Shown here piece by piece: positions 37,473 to 49,734 of a stretch of DNA of 64,000 nt. The stretch's first letter is position 1; each line of letters opens with the position of its first letter. The notes below the pieces were generated by a model. It saw nothing but the letters and a program-made list of their open reading frames with translations, did not search any database and was not told the origin of the DNA. The DNA is taken from the NCBI GenBank assembly GCA_916610825.1, contig OU744454.1, forward strand, positions 1,904,501 through 1,968,500, read 5' to 3'. A program made the translations under genes and the position numbers. This DNA is from Haliclystus octoradiatus. Lineage: Eukaryota; Cnidaria; Staurozoa; Stauromedusae; Haliclystidae.

Positions 37473-38705
37473 CTATGTTATCCTATATGACCTTCGTCGT
37501 ATATGTATTTTTTTACGGTTTTTTGATTGTTTCACAGTAGCATTGCTTTTTCGAAGCCAATTATGCCGCAAGCGAAACATTTCAATCGAAGAAATATTAC
37601 GCATCTCAGTCGAAATTATTGATTTAAATCTTCCCCCCAAACCAGTTGAGTTAATATAATTTAGTCTTCTAAAAAATAGTTCTTTTGCAAATTGATATAA
37701 TGAAATGTCTAACGAATTGAGATTTGCTATTTTTAATATCTCGTTGGCTGATAAATTACGACCAAACTCACCAGCGTATGTAACATCAAGTATTTTCATT
37801 GGTTCTATTAAATCTACGTCCATCAAAGTTTGAAAAGTAAGTAAACTTTCATTTAAGTATTCATATAAGAAATAAAATGGCATGGATTGTAAATTTCGTT
37901 TCGCACTCTCCAGTAATACAGTGGGAAATGTTGTCCCATTCAAAAAATATTTCTCACAAAGTTCAGTTGTCCATGTTGCAAGGAAACTAACCTGTCGGTT
38001 AATCGCCATATTTGAATCACATTCCATAAAGTTCTGCAAAGAAATATCTAACTGTATAAATTTATGTGCTAAAGCAGGGTAGCATTTGGCGATTGAAAAT
38101 TGACCAGGCCTTAGCTTTAAATATTGTATACAGTAATGTTGCTGCTTTGACCATACTCCACCGCGTCCAAAATGTCTAAATTCACTTAAAAATCTTTGGA
38201 TTGGATCTCTCAAGATAGTTGTAAAATGATAATTTTGTTTAGTAATAGTATCAATGCGTGTTAGCGAATGCACACATTTCGTTAGCGACGTAAACCCTGG
38301 ATGGAGACCACACGGCCAAGATGGTTTAGAATAACGAAAAATAATCCAAGAATCATTAGAGTGTTGACGAGGACATGAATAAGATTTGCTACGACGCTCA
38401 AGAACTACACATTTAAACTGTTTCAATTTTTTAAGTACATTATTTTCGATCATGGTACCTCCTGTCTTCTGTATGTGAACAAATACCAATACATCACGTT
38501 TATTGAAATTAATATTCTTATTACAAAATTTAATGAATGATGTATCATTTGCCCAAATAGAACGTTTGTTCAATGATACGTGACATGTTGTCGAATTATA
38601 ATATTCCGAGTTTGAATTTCTCACCATGTAGTAATATGAGAGTGTCATTATCAAAGACAATATAAAACAGGCTACGAGCCAATGTTTCAGTGTATTTAAA
38701 ACCAT
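37473..38705 (-). CDS. Heparan-sulfate 6-O-sulfotransferase (HS6ST-like), intronless
   Basis: 410 residues, full length for the family (human HS6ST1 is about 410). It transfers sulfate from PAPS to the 6-O position of glucosamine in heparan sulfate, in the Golgi lumen. Residues 8-27 form a signal anchor (type II topology). FVHIQKTGGT (75-84) is the 5'-phosphosulfate loop. PCGLHPGF holds the histidine (135) that is the catalytic base in this family. TTILRDPIQRFLSEFRH (163-178) is the 3'-phosphate site. NRQVSFLA and LLESAKRNLQSMPFYFL further match the family. The frame is open with no stops or shifts. Vertebrate HS6ST genes have coding introns; this copy has none, so a retrogene or lineage intron loss is possible. 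Confidence 0.93.
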   Translation of the reverse strand: MVLNTLKHWLVACFILSLIMTLSYYYMVRNSNSEYYNSTTCHVSLNKRSIWANDTSFIKFCNKNINFNKRDVLVFVHIQKTGGTMIENNVLKKLKQFKCVVLERRSKSYSCPRQHSNDSWIIFRYSKPSWPCGLHPGFTSLTKCVHSLTRIDTITKQNYHFTTILRDPIQRFLSEFRHFGRGGVWSKQQHYCIQYLKLRPGQFSIAKCYPALAHKFIQLDISLQNFMECDSNMAINRQVSFLATWTTELCEKYFLNGTTFPTVLLESAKRNLQSMPFYFLYEYLNESLLTFQTLMDVDLIEPMKILDVTYAGEFGRNLSANEILKIANLNSLDISLYQFAKELFFRRLNYINSTGLGGRFKSIISTEMRNISSIEMFRLRHNWLRKSNATVKQSKNRKKIHIRRRSYRIT

Positions 38706-38920
38706 TTCAACTCCATATAATTTGCATCTACATCTTACAGATGATACTGAAGCAGAATATGCACCATTTTGTTATATATTTGTGGTAAAACCACGACAAT
38801 AAATAAGCCAAAGGGATTAAACATGCACAATTCTATACTCCAATTGAATTTTGTTTGTCGGTGAAAAATTTAAAAACATTACGATCATCACAAAGGAGGT
38901 TACTCCATAATGGAAATATT

Positions 38921-38964
38921 CTAACGTCTGCGTGGAGCTGAGGACCGTTATGGAATGAGGCTAT
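38921..38964. mobile_element. Fragment of Mutator-like terminal repeat
   Basis: CTAACGTCTGCGTGGAGCTG through ATGAGGCTA, similar to the end at 34004-34048 and to the long terminal repeats at 46274 and 47093. Confidence 0.55.
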
Positions 38965-39180
38965 CTAATAAAGTTGTCACTCGATAATTTTGCGGATAAT
39001 GTTGTTGAATTAATTTGAATATAAATATAATTTGTAAATTTCTCATTTGTATCTCCTTTACGTGTTTTCATAAAAATTTGTTATGATTAAAAAAATAATT
39101 TTGTTATGAAAAAATTTGAAAATAAGTTATGCATGCAAAACAAGAGAGTAGCCTGCGTGCAGACTAAAACCTATCTTTTG

Positions 39181-40359
39181 TATGAAGCGGAATCGGGGTC
39201 ATAATTCCGACTTTCGTGCCGTCGTTGGATTTCCGCGTCGTCGTTGAATTTCATTCCATGTTTCTATTTCGTCGTCATCTGCGCTGCCATCTGCGCAATT
39301 AATTTCGCGCGGAATCGGGGTCAATATTCTGAGCTGCGGAGTCGTCGTTGGATCTTGCTTCGTTGTTGAACTTCATTCCGTCATCTGCGTCACCATCTGC
39401 GCAACTATCAAATTGTCTCTCACTTTTGACCAAGGTGTTTTATTACCAAGAGGAAGGTTTTCGATTTATGTTTGATATTATCTACACTGGATTTTAATTA
39501 CTGTCAGATTCAGGCTTAGCATTCATTGCTTACTTTATTGTTCGTTCAAATAGTTGTTACAAATTCTATCAGAGGTCTGGATTGTGGAATACTCACGCTT
39601 ACATGACAGAAAAACAATGGAAATGTTTGCAGTTTATTAATTTATTAATATCATTTATGTCATTAATTGAAAAAGATTCATAGCTATCATTATTATAGCT
39701 ATTATATAGGAAAATATAACTGGAGGCAGACTCCGAAAATGCAACATCAAAATCCATGAAATACTGATAACACCGATGCACCCTAACACCATGTGAAGTA
39801 CTTGTATGTTGTTTTTAAACGTTGTCTCGAATACTTTTCTTCGAAAAATCTAAGAATCTAGGACAATATGATTGATGTCATTGATCAGAATGAAAAAGTC
39901 CCACTACTGCAAGACTACAAAATGTCCAATATTTTGAATATCGCGTCTGCTGCTTCTATATTTCATGGATTTTGATTTTGCTTTTTCCGAGTCTGTCTGT
40001 CAACCTTCAATCACATGTTCCGATAATAAATTATATGTTTCTCAATAATAAACTGCAAACATTAATATCATCGTTTTCCATATCCATATAAGCTTGAATA
40101 TTTTACAATCCAGACCTCTTATAAATCTTATAAAACTAAATAATCATTGTATTTTCCAGAAATTATCCCGTTAAACTAAAGCCATTTAAAATTTGACCTG
40201 AAGGGCCTTGAAATTTATTCTTTGTGATGTTTTCAAATTGATGCGCAGATGGCAGCGCAGATGACGACGGAATAGAAACATGGAATGAAATTCAATGACG
40301 ACGCGGAAATCCAACGACGGCACGAGCGGTCGGAATTATGACCCCGATTCCGCTTCATA
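39181..40359. mobile_element. Foldback element with about 120-bp terminal inverted repeats
   Basis: The left end, TATGAAGCGGAATCGGGGTC, is mirrored exactly at 40340-40359. The arms match over roughly 120 bp (39181-39300 against 40240-40359). A partial extra copy of the arm follows at 39307-39410. Inner segments also pair (GAGGTCTGGATTGT with its complement at about 40107), so nearly the whole 1.18 kb can fold into one hairpin. No coding sequence; target duplication not evident. Confidence 0.82.
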
Positions 40360-40399
40360 AATATATCCCGGATATTGGGAGATTGCTTCATTAGGAGTG

Positions 40400-41302
40400 C
40401 AGGCCGTTGCGCCGAAAATCATCGAAAGTCCGTTGCGCCGAGACCGATACGCCGAAAGTCCGTTATGCCGAAGTCCATTGCGCCGAAAAGCGATGCGCCG
40501 AAAGGCTGTTGCGCCGAATGGTCGTTGCGCCGAAAGGCCGATACGCCGAAAGTCCGTTGCGCCGAGTGACATTGCACCGAGAGTCCGTTCGTCACGGAGG
40601 TTATCACGGCCGTGAAAAAAGCTTACAAATTCAAATTTTCATGTCTAAACCCTAAGAATTTAGCGTTAATCTACAATTCTTGTGCGATACATTATTAAGT
40701 TTGATTAAAAAGTGTTATAAAAGTGAAAGGTATTAGCGATTGTTACTAACGGGACTCACGTTTATACTCGACTAGAGTACATGTCATCTATTGCTATTCA
40801 TAACAGCTAGGGGACCGAAAAAATATGCAAATATGTCAAGCACCCCCACACTCGAAAGTTTGTATTTTTGGTATTAAAATTTAGCTAACAATTAACTCAC
40901 AATTGCTCAGTGGTCAAATTTATGCTCACGCAGTAGTTTTCTGGAATAGCTTTTTAGTGATTTCAAAAACAGTAATGAAGTCTGGCAGAATATCAACAAA
41001 AATAAAATTTCGAACTTCATTTCATTCTTACAACTGGCTTAATACCTTAAATAAAGATGACGAATGTTATGAAAGATGACAATTTTATGAATGATAGCTC
41101 ACTATAATGAAACGTGATAAACTCACGTCTCACTATACAGAAGCGTGATTAAATCACGTCTCACTTTTAGAAGATGCTGAAAGTCGGCTTCCTGTGATGG
41201 TCGTTGAACCGAAAGTCCATTGCGCCGAATGGTCGTTGCGCCGAAAGTCCTTTGCGCCGAAAACGTCATTAGGCGCAACGGATTTCGGTGCAACGCCTGT
41301 AG
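40400..41302. mobile_element. Element with GCGCCGAAAG tandem-repeat ends
   Basis: The left end is about eleven 14-17-bp units of TTGCGCCGAAAGTCCG type (40400-40590). The right end (41205-41300) has four such units, then inverted ones ending GGTGCAACGCCTGTAGCCC, which mirrors the left AGGCCGTTGCGCC. The interior is unrelated AT-rich DNA. It looks like a non-autonomous transposon with repeat-built ends. Superfamily unknown. Confidence 0.65.
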
Positions 41303-41329
41303 CCCAAAAGGAGTTTTTAGTTTTGGATT

Positions 41330-41754
41330 AAGCCCCGGCCAAATGACTTTTTATTTCGCCAACATTGTTGAATTCAACAAAATCCGATGAATGTTGAGAA
41401 AATAAAAAGTCATTTGGCCACCCTCACCCTTTCGGATTTTGTTGGCTGATGTTGAATTTCGATTTTGAATACATTCAAAAATTTCCTCAACATTCATCGG
41501 ATTTTGTTGAGTTCTATTGTTCTCTACCGATGTTGGCGAAGTGGCCAAATGACTTTTTATTTCCTCAACATTGTTGAGTTTTGTTGAAAATATGAACCTT
41601 CCTCTGATTGGTCAACAATGACGTAGCCTGTCTCAGGATTGGTGGGCTCGATTGACTAGCTTCCAAGCCTCAAAATACCATCCTGTTGACGAAAATAAAC
41701 TGAACAAAATCCGATGAATGTTGGCGAAAAGAAAAAGTCATTTGGCCAGGGCTT
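41330..41754. mobile_element. Inverted-repeat element, AAGCCCCGGCCAAATG ends, second copy
   Basis: Starts AAGCCCCGGCCAAATGACTT and ends AAGTCATTTGGCCAGGGCTT. The interior repeats GAATGTTG/CAACATT and CATCGGATTTTGTTGA, both partly palindromic. It belongs to the same end-family as 32438-33325 but with a different interior. Confidence 0.7.
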
Positions 41755-42055
41755 TAGTTTCTCACTCAAGTGCTCACACGATTAACACCTCTTTACGACA
41801 GGTTATCGCTGCTGGTTATTGAAGGTGTGTGACTATTTTTAATATGCTTCAACTATGCCGACCATGCTTAGACGAAGTCGTAAAGAGGTGTTAATCGGTA
41901 AAGAGGTGAACTTGAGTGAGAAAAATACAAAATTAAAATCTTTTGACTTCAGAGGCTTGTATCTCTTTACCTGGATCTTGAATTTGATCAAATATTTCTT
42001 TTTATTTACGTATTTCTTTTGAAAATTAATGAAGTTCCTGTAGTATAAGGTTTAA

Positions 42056-44919
42056 AGGGAGAATACTGACCGGGGAACATTGCGCGCTCAACCAACTCAT
42101 ACGTCATCAATTTAAACAAAGCTTTGAGAAAAGCTGCCGTGCGTGTGAGTTCCGAGTGAGCTTCGTTTTATTATTCTGGCCGTATGTTGATTTTATGGTA
42201 AAGCATTTCAAATGAACAAATTAAAATCACAATTTGGGAGCTATACTACGTACTTATTTTATCACGTTCTGGACTTTAATGTATTGTTTACTATGTGATC
42301 AACAGTATAAAAAGTATGATGTGCAGAAGCGGTTTTAGTTCGATCAGTTCGATTGATATGTTGAACGAAAGTAACACTAAACAAGAACCTTGTTTAACAT
42401 TTTTATTTTTGTTATAAAGCCAAATCCTTGTGTTTCTTGACATCTTAGGTCATCTTCAGGCGCGGATCCAGGAATTATTTTATGGGGGTCAAAATTAATT
42501 ACGTCATTTGCCACGCCCATTTTGTACACCAAAGAAAGATTGAGTAAGAAGAAAGGAGTCAGTCAAAAAATCACATAACGATAAACATACAATGACAATA
42601 AATGTTAAATTGTAATGGTTATTATGAGTTAAATATATATAATTATATTGAACTTCACTTCATCAAGAATAAGTCTTCAATATCCAATATACAATTCAGC
42701 TACAATCTGCAACATTAAAAAAATGACAATCCACAAATAAAACATACATATATGAACTATTATAAGTGGATATCCACTCTTGAAAGGGTGTAGTGTTATA
42801 TAAAATTGATGAATTTATCCGGGATTTATATCAATTATAAGCTGTTCCATTTTATTAGAAATCCCTATAGTCCTGGTATTTGAAGTGAGCTTACCAATTT
42901 GATCAAGAAATCCACAAAGCTAAGTTCATTGTCTATTCCAGGTATAAAGTTTTCAAGGTAAATAGTTGTAGCATTGAGTTTCATTGCCTTATTTTTTATG
43001 TCAACAGTTGGGCCGGCTTGTTGTGCTTTCTAATTACGGTACTCAAATTTTTATGCCAGGTTAGATTTACAACAATTTGCAAGAGACTAATAACAGCAAA
43101 ATGAACCCAAAAAGGACGGACAAGCAGTCAGAAGAATCCAATAGCGTGACAAATTCAAACACAGTAGTGACATGCTTTGAACACTTGTCTACGACAAATT
43201 ACAGTTTCGAGACACGCAATTTTAATTTTGAAATTTCATTCTCATAACACTGTAAATCGAAATTAAATTAAATCAGAACTGCAATCACAATTATTTCAAA
43301 TATAAACAATTGTTATGGCTTGTCTGACTTTGCCCTCTTTCTGGTTGCTTTTGTCAGGTTCAAATTTATTTATTCTTTGTCGACCTTGGAAATTGCGACA
43401 CAATTGAGTTCAGGTTGAAATGATATAAACAACGTTATTTATATAACAGACGTACTTACACATTTCCTCCGAGTTCTCTACCAGTTTGTACAATTTCTAA
43501 TTACTGCGTATAATTTCTGCGTGTAAATCTATCTGCCTTCCAATTCATTCTTCCAAAAATATTTCGTTGTTGATTAGGGATCAATTCGTAATAATTCGAA
43601 GAAAGTCTTGATAAAATAGGTAATCTCTGTCGTCATGACCATTGCAATAAACATGGTTTGTCTCTTTCTTCATGACCATTGCAATAAACATGGTTTATAG
43701 CAGAGTAGATTGCTTTGAATTTGTTCTGATGCTTCAACGCTGATAAGTCACACGAGAACAAGACCGTTGAATAAAACTGCAGAAATATCTAGAACCGCCA
43801 TGTGAAGTTACTTTGAATTTATCCAATCAGATATCAAGACTGAGCACAGCGCGTGCAATTTCTGCGAACATATTTGCGAACATATTTTTGAGATTACGAC
43901 CCTGAAACACAGGCAAAATTTCCTCAAATTCTGTAGGTCAAAACTACCACGTGGGTAGGTCAATTGTTATTTTTTCAGCCAATTCACCAATCAGTGACTC
44001 GAACGCACAAAAGAAGTGGGATGGGCGGTCAAAATAGCTCCCGGATGAGTAGGTCAGTCCTGTTTTCTCTTTGGCAACGAGCTCGCCGACGGTAGGTCAA
44101 TTGTTAAAAAAATTTGAGACAGAAACAATAGACAGAGTTATAAACAATAGATTTTTTAAGACCACAAAACTGTAGTCGTGACGCTGGTGTGGATCTTTTC
44201 TACTGCCGCAGCATACCGCAGCCCCGCTTGACTTCAGTATATTACGTAATTTAGTACAATTTCTGAGGGAATCAAAACGTTAAACGCTGAACATTGAATT
44301 CAATACGATTACGATCATTTATTACAAAATAAATACGAACATTAAATATTGAAAGTTCATCGTTAAAAATAATGGAACAGAAGATAAAATGGAATGATAA
44401 TTTTGATCAAAATACAAAATAAATTCATCATTAACAAATGAACGATGACGTGATTTTATAGTGACGTCATCTTAAAATTTTACCGAAAATTTAGGGGTGG
44501 CATTTGACCTACGTGCACCCGTCTGGATCCGCGCCTGGTCATCTTGCGTATCGACTATCGTTCTTTTTCATGTTTTTGATGTAACGATCGGTCCATAAAA
44601 GCTTGCCAACTAATAACAAGGCAACTTCAGTAAATATAACCAAGGATAAATATACCAAAAGCAAACTAATGTGATAATTCAATAAAACTATGCGAATCTG
44701 AGTTAAATACATGGAATAAATCGTTGTTCAAAAACATTGATTCGTTGATGATTGTCACGAGTTCACGGCTTCGACATTTGTTCCTGTCTCGTGCTTTTGA
44801 TTATTTCGTTCAAAACAATAGAATTAAGGCGAGGCCGACTCTGTTTCAAAACGAGTACTTGAATTTGGTATGAAGAATTCAAGTTCCGCGCGCAACGTTC
44901 CCCGGTCAGTATTCTCCCT
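42056..44919. mobile_element. TTAA-flanked piggyBac-like element carrying a hAT insertion
   Basis: Inverted ends AGGGAGAATACTGACCGGGG and CCCCGGTCAGTATTCTCCCT, extended by a GCGCGC match inside. TTAA flanks at 42052-42055 and 44920-44923. Removing the nested hAT element and its duplication leaves about 775 bp with no open frame. The ends resemble those of the 199-bp element at 36645. Confidence 0.82.
42457..44537. mobile_element. Nested non-autonomous hAT element (2,081 bp)
   Basis: Ends CAGGCGCGGATCCAG and CTGGATCCGCGCCTG. Perfect 8-bp duplications GTCATCTT (42449-42456, 44538-44545). No transposase frame found. It includes a 27-bp near-tandem duplication (TCATGACCATTGCAATAAAC core) at about 43634-43700. 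Confidence 0.88.
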
Positions 44920-44923
44920 TTAA

Positions 44924-46260
44924 TTATGCAAATTGTAACTACGAGTGCGGAGCGTAAATTTAGATGTGTCTTTTGTCACAGAAATACTGATCTGGCGTGG
45001 TAGCATGTTCAGGAGGTGAAAGACTAAGGCTATGGCTATACGGCGTATTTTGAGCGAAAATAATGCAGGCGTATTTAATGCATTATTTACGCCTCGAAAT
45101 ACGCCTTCGAGATGTTTGAAAACTTGAAGCGCGCTAAACAGGCGGAAATAAATCAAATTTCTGATTAGTGCGTTTTACACAAACAAACTATTGTTCTCCA
45201 CGGCATGAGACAAGATATTTGTTTTCGTCATGAGGCAATCACCCTATCCGTCTCCAAATCACATTACTGGTAAGGGTGATCCTGAATCTTGAATCAATAT
45301 GTTGAGTAAGATGATTTTAGGCTACTAAATCTCCTGAAATCTCCCCAGTCTTTCGAGGCAATATGATATCGTAAGTTTATTCAAAAATTATGAAAGTCGT
45401 GGAAGGAAATCGTTCGCTTTTTCTGTGATTGTTACAAGCCATGTTCAAGATAATAATCAACACACAGAAGCAATAAACATACGCTGTTCAAGAATACCCA
45501 TTGGAAATAAAAATTACAAACTTAGCTTTGCGATAATGTCGAGAAGAGTTTGCATTTAAGTAACTATGAATTTTTATTTAAATACAATCAAAATGTGAAT
45601 GTTTTGAGATTTGATCATTGCATTTTCAAGTCCATGTTTCTGATTTCCAATGATATAAAATAAAATTTATATCAACCTTGAAGACCATTGAATTATATAA
45701 TAAATGATTGATAAAAGAAAATGAACAATTTGTTGTACTTCGATCCCTGCTCATTTGTATTTGTTGTTCATTGAACCATTTCCAATGAGTTGCTATGCAG
45801 TTGCTATGCTGTTGCCATGCAACTACGTCTAAACGAGACAAATTAAATGTCTAAAACCCCGTCTTTGTTGAAATAATTTATGAATAATTAAGGATTATTA
45901 TAGAATTACCAAGGATGGCGTTTTATCCGCCTTCATTTTCGCCTGCATAGTTCAAAGGCGTATTTGAGAGGTGTCGAAGGTGTATTTGCATTTAAATACG
46001 CCTAGCCAAGGCGTATTTTGGCATTTTAACTTTGGCATCTTGAAAACAGTTTTTAATAAGCTTGTTAACACCTCCAGTGTTAATTGACGAGTACCATGCC
46101 TTTTTTGCTGCAGTGTAAATGGCCCTTTACTAATCTTTAGTCTGTTACTGATTTTATTAGAAAACCTCAGAATTACTCAGAAAACCTCACTGTGAAGAGA
46201 CGCAACTTCTGCGATGACGTCATAATTACTGCAAAAAGGCACGGTGCCCACTTTCTGAGC
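44924..46260. other. Repeat-rich intergenic DNA, unresolved
   Basis: Contains scattered GGCGTATTT/AAATACGCC motifs (45040-45120 and 45910-46020) suggesting a decayed inverted-repeat element. The segment TTAATTGACGAGTACCATGC (46080) recurs nearly unchanged at 47238. No gene seen. Confidence 0.45.
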
Positions 46261-46272
46261 GGGCCGAGACTA

Positions 46273-47093
46273 GTAGCCTCATTCCATCACGGCCCTCATT
46301 TCCGCGCGGCGCTCCAGTGAGGGCCTAGTAAAATTTTAGATTAAAATGTGTGCCAGAAACCAAAAATATGGTGTGCCCAATCACAGCGCACCTTGATGTC
46401 ACGTGAAGTTTTATCAAGCGCTGGTTGGTAAATAAAATACTAAAAATGTAAACAAACTTGCTTGAATCATTCTCAGAGGTTATATTTCGATCGTTTATTC
46501 TATCATATAGTCAATTTTGAATTATATATTTACGGAGAAGCGGAAGTCGGGATTAGAGTAATGCTTTATGTTGGAGAATTGATCTTTAATTTTAAATATT
46601 TCTTTGATTTTGATTATTTAAATCAAAATTCAAAACGACGGAAGTGCTTACAGTTTTCCAACGATGGCGATCGTTCAGTCAAAACATGATGTTTTCTCCT
46701 TTTATTTTGTTTTCTACGCCCACAAAAGGCCTTCATAATGCTCATACAGTCCTTCGAGATAATGTAATCTATTATTTCTAATTCTGTTGCTCCAATTTGA
46801 TCCAAAATAATACCGTAAACTTGATGTTTTTAGTTTTCTCCGACAGTTTGTTTACAAAATGTTGAAATTCAAAATAGCTGAATTCAGCAAATTTCAATTT
46901 CTGTTCACATCTAGTTGTATTGTTCTTCGATGGGCCGACCAACCAACACCTGGCTGTAACTCACATGACACCAAGGTGCGCTGTGATTGGGCACACCATA
47001 TTTTTGGTTTCTGGCACACTTTTTAACCTTAAATTTTATTAGGCCCTCACTGGAGCGCCGCGCGGAAATGAGGACCGTGATGGAGTGAGGCTA
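46273..47093. mobile_element. Mutator-like foldback element with about 150-bp terminal repeats
   Basis: The left end TAGCCTCATTCCATCACGGC and the right end with the mirrored TGAGGCTA match over about 150 bp. The element is flanked by an 11-bp direct repeat, GGCCGAGACTA (46262-46272, 47094-47104). Long terminal repeats with a 9-11-bp duplication fit Mutator-like elements. No coding capacity in the 0.5-kb centre. Confidence 0.82.
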
Positions 47094-47310
47094 GGCCGAG
47101 ACTACCTCGAGAAATGATCTCGGCCCGATCAAAATAGTAGGCACGATGTCGCTTTTCAATGTCTGAAAAAGCGCGTTTAGACAGTGTTTTAGCTTGGCCC
47201 GTGCCAATAACCACTTGACACCTTCACACCTTTGATGTGTTAATTGACGAGTACCGTGCCTATTTTGCTGCAGTGTAAATGGCCCTATAAACCCTCTTTT
47301 TGAAATTAAA

Positions 47311-47588
47311 CGGGTTCATGTTGGAGGAAAAAGAGTGAGACACAAAATTAACCCTAAATCGTAACTTTAACTGCATTTTTGAAAGAGAAATGATCGCGCA
47401 AAGTAAAATCACAAGAAGATTTTGTACGAATAGAAATTTCTTTCTCTATTTAAAGTGGGTTCCTGTTGGAGGAAAAAAGAGTGAGACACAAAATCGTAAC
47501 TTTGATTGCATTTTTGAGGGGGAAATGCTTGCGCAAAGTAAAAATACAAGAAGAACATGTACTGATAGAAACATTTTCTCTATCTAAA
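47311..47588. repeat. Imperfect tandem duplication, about 140-bp unit
   Basis: The units at 47311-47455 and 47457-47588 both carry TGTTGGAGGAAAAAAGAGTG-type and GCGCAAAGTAAAA segments. It looks like a local duplication; no gene. Confidence 0.75.
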
Positions 47589-47705
47589 GAATCAATCTCC
47601 CAACATCAGGGATATTTTTGTTTTTATTTTTTATTTCATTTCATTTATTTTGTCAAAATTGACAGGCAAAACAAAGGAGAGTCACATATTATGATCTCTC
47701 ACTAA

Positions 47706-47758
47706 AATGTTGTTGTTGTTGTTGTTGCTGTTGTTGTTTGATTTGATTTGATTTATTA
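47706..47758. repeat. (GTT)n and GATTT microsatellites
   Basis: A GTT run with one GCT, then three GATTT units. Another GTT-rich run lies at 48222-48271, an (ATC)n run at 48011-48033 and a (GATA)n run at 49289-49307. Otherwise 47589-49730 shows no supported gene. Confidence 0.85.
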
Positions 47759-49734
47759 GTCATATAAAATATTACATTCACAAATAATTCCACTTACAAT
47801 AGCAAAAATAATATCAACATAAAATTAATATTGAAGAAAAATTGATGATTATATAACGGTTTAAGATAGTATTTTATATGCTGATAAGTCCATCTCTACG
47901 AGGGATTTCTAAACACTTTCGAGTGTTTTCGAGCCTCCCACGGACTCAGGTAAATTGTTCCACCACTCTCTGACTAAATAAATTAATTGTGCTGGCTAAC
48001 CAGTACGTTATCATCATCATCATCATCATCATTTATTCAGGACCTGAGAAGTTCACATAGAACTTTTTTCACAGGACTGATTATCAAACTAAAATACATA
48101 TAATAGACAGTATTAACAAACATCAAATTATACAAAGTAATACCAATCAATAAAATCTTAAAACAAAATTTTATTAAGATCCCTGTTAAGATCTAATTAT
48201 GCTTATGTTGGCGTTGATGATGTTGTTTTTGCTGTTGTTGTTGTTATTATTGCTGTTGCTGTTGTTGTTTACTTGTCAAAATATGTTGACCGGATCTTGA
48301 AATACAGGAAAGAGTTGACTTGCTTTAAATCTCACATATTCTATGAAGATTTTTATGTGTTGTTTGGTAAGCTCACGACCATCAAATTCGGCAAATCAAA
48401 GGAAAGGGAAAACTTCGACTTACACAAAAAATTTCAAATTTCCTTTCTCTAATTCTGATTGTGTCATATATTGGCATCTTAATGCGAGATAAATGAATTT
48501 ATTTATTTTGTGTTATGTACATTTTCTATAATTTTAAAATCATATGTTTAAAATAAATCAAGTTGATATAGTTATTTAAATGTATTAAGTACAGTATATT
48601 TCCAAAAGTAAGGTATATAATGTATTCAACCATGTGGTACGATAATGTGAGATATGTGTTATTAAAAAATACTCAAGATATTATGGTTATGGGACTACTT
48701 CTTTTATTATATAGATTTGATTATTATTATTAATGTGTTTGGAGTTTTTTTTTTTTTTTTTTTAATCTTTTATAATTGTTCCTTATTTTTGATGAAACTG
48801 ATGTAAGATGGAATAGATGAACAATCCAAGATATGGTAGAGATTACTCGCATAACTATTACAGTCCTGGCAAAAGCAGTTCATTTGAGGTTTATGATAGT
48901 CTTTCCTGGTGCAAATTTCATGATGAAAGCCATGCACTGAGAGTCTAGCGAGATAGTTGCGGTTTGTTTTGTTACATGATTGCCAACCTGAAGAATTTAA
49001 AATTGGAGCATTTATGTAATCTCTAATTCTGAATTTGAAGGTCAGTAATGTTTTTGTTTTAGTTCAACAACCCCCTCTGGTAAGTTGTTCCACCACGGAA
49101 TTGCACGATTCAAAAACTGGTATTTGGTGACATTGAACCTATATATCCATGACTATGATATATCAAATACGTTTGTCAGTTGTAATTTTCAAATTTTATC
49201 TGGTGTGCCCTGCACCGGAGACAGGAGTTATACACATAAGGTGGCTGAAAGTGATTTACAAACTATTTCACATCCTATAACGAGTTTTATAGATAGATAG
49301 ATAGATATACTGGTAATCAAGTTACCAAATGAAAATAGAATGGATAAAACTCATCTCTAGTATGAATGGGAATGGAAAACCGCTTTGATGGGAAGAGAAA
49401 TAATCAAAATTTGACTGTGAATAAGTTCTGTAAGACGGATATGATCATATGATATATGGTTTAGACATGACCCCTAAAAAGTTGCAAGATCGATCTTGAA
49501 TGTTGTTAACGCGAAACAATTGTATTGGAAACGGTTTTCAAAGTAAATAATACGAATAAAATCTTGTAAGATATCTGTAATTCTCATCTCTATAGAATGA
49601 ATGTAAAACCGCTGTAATAGAATGATTTGGCACAAGCTATGGATTTCTGAAGACAAGTGTAAACGCATAAGCTGTCTCTTGCATAATCCAGTATTGCTTT
49701 ATTGAACCTGGCCGCCAGTAACCCTTTGTTGGCT

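Noticed and set aside
40336-40655. Overlapping Arg/Lys-rich open frames
   Set aside because: Produced by the GCGCCGAAAG tandem units in several frames on both strands; not a protein gene.
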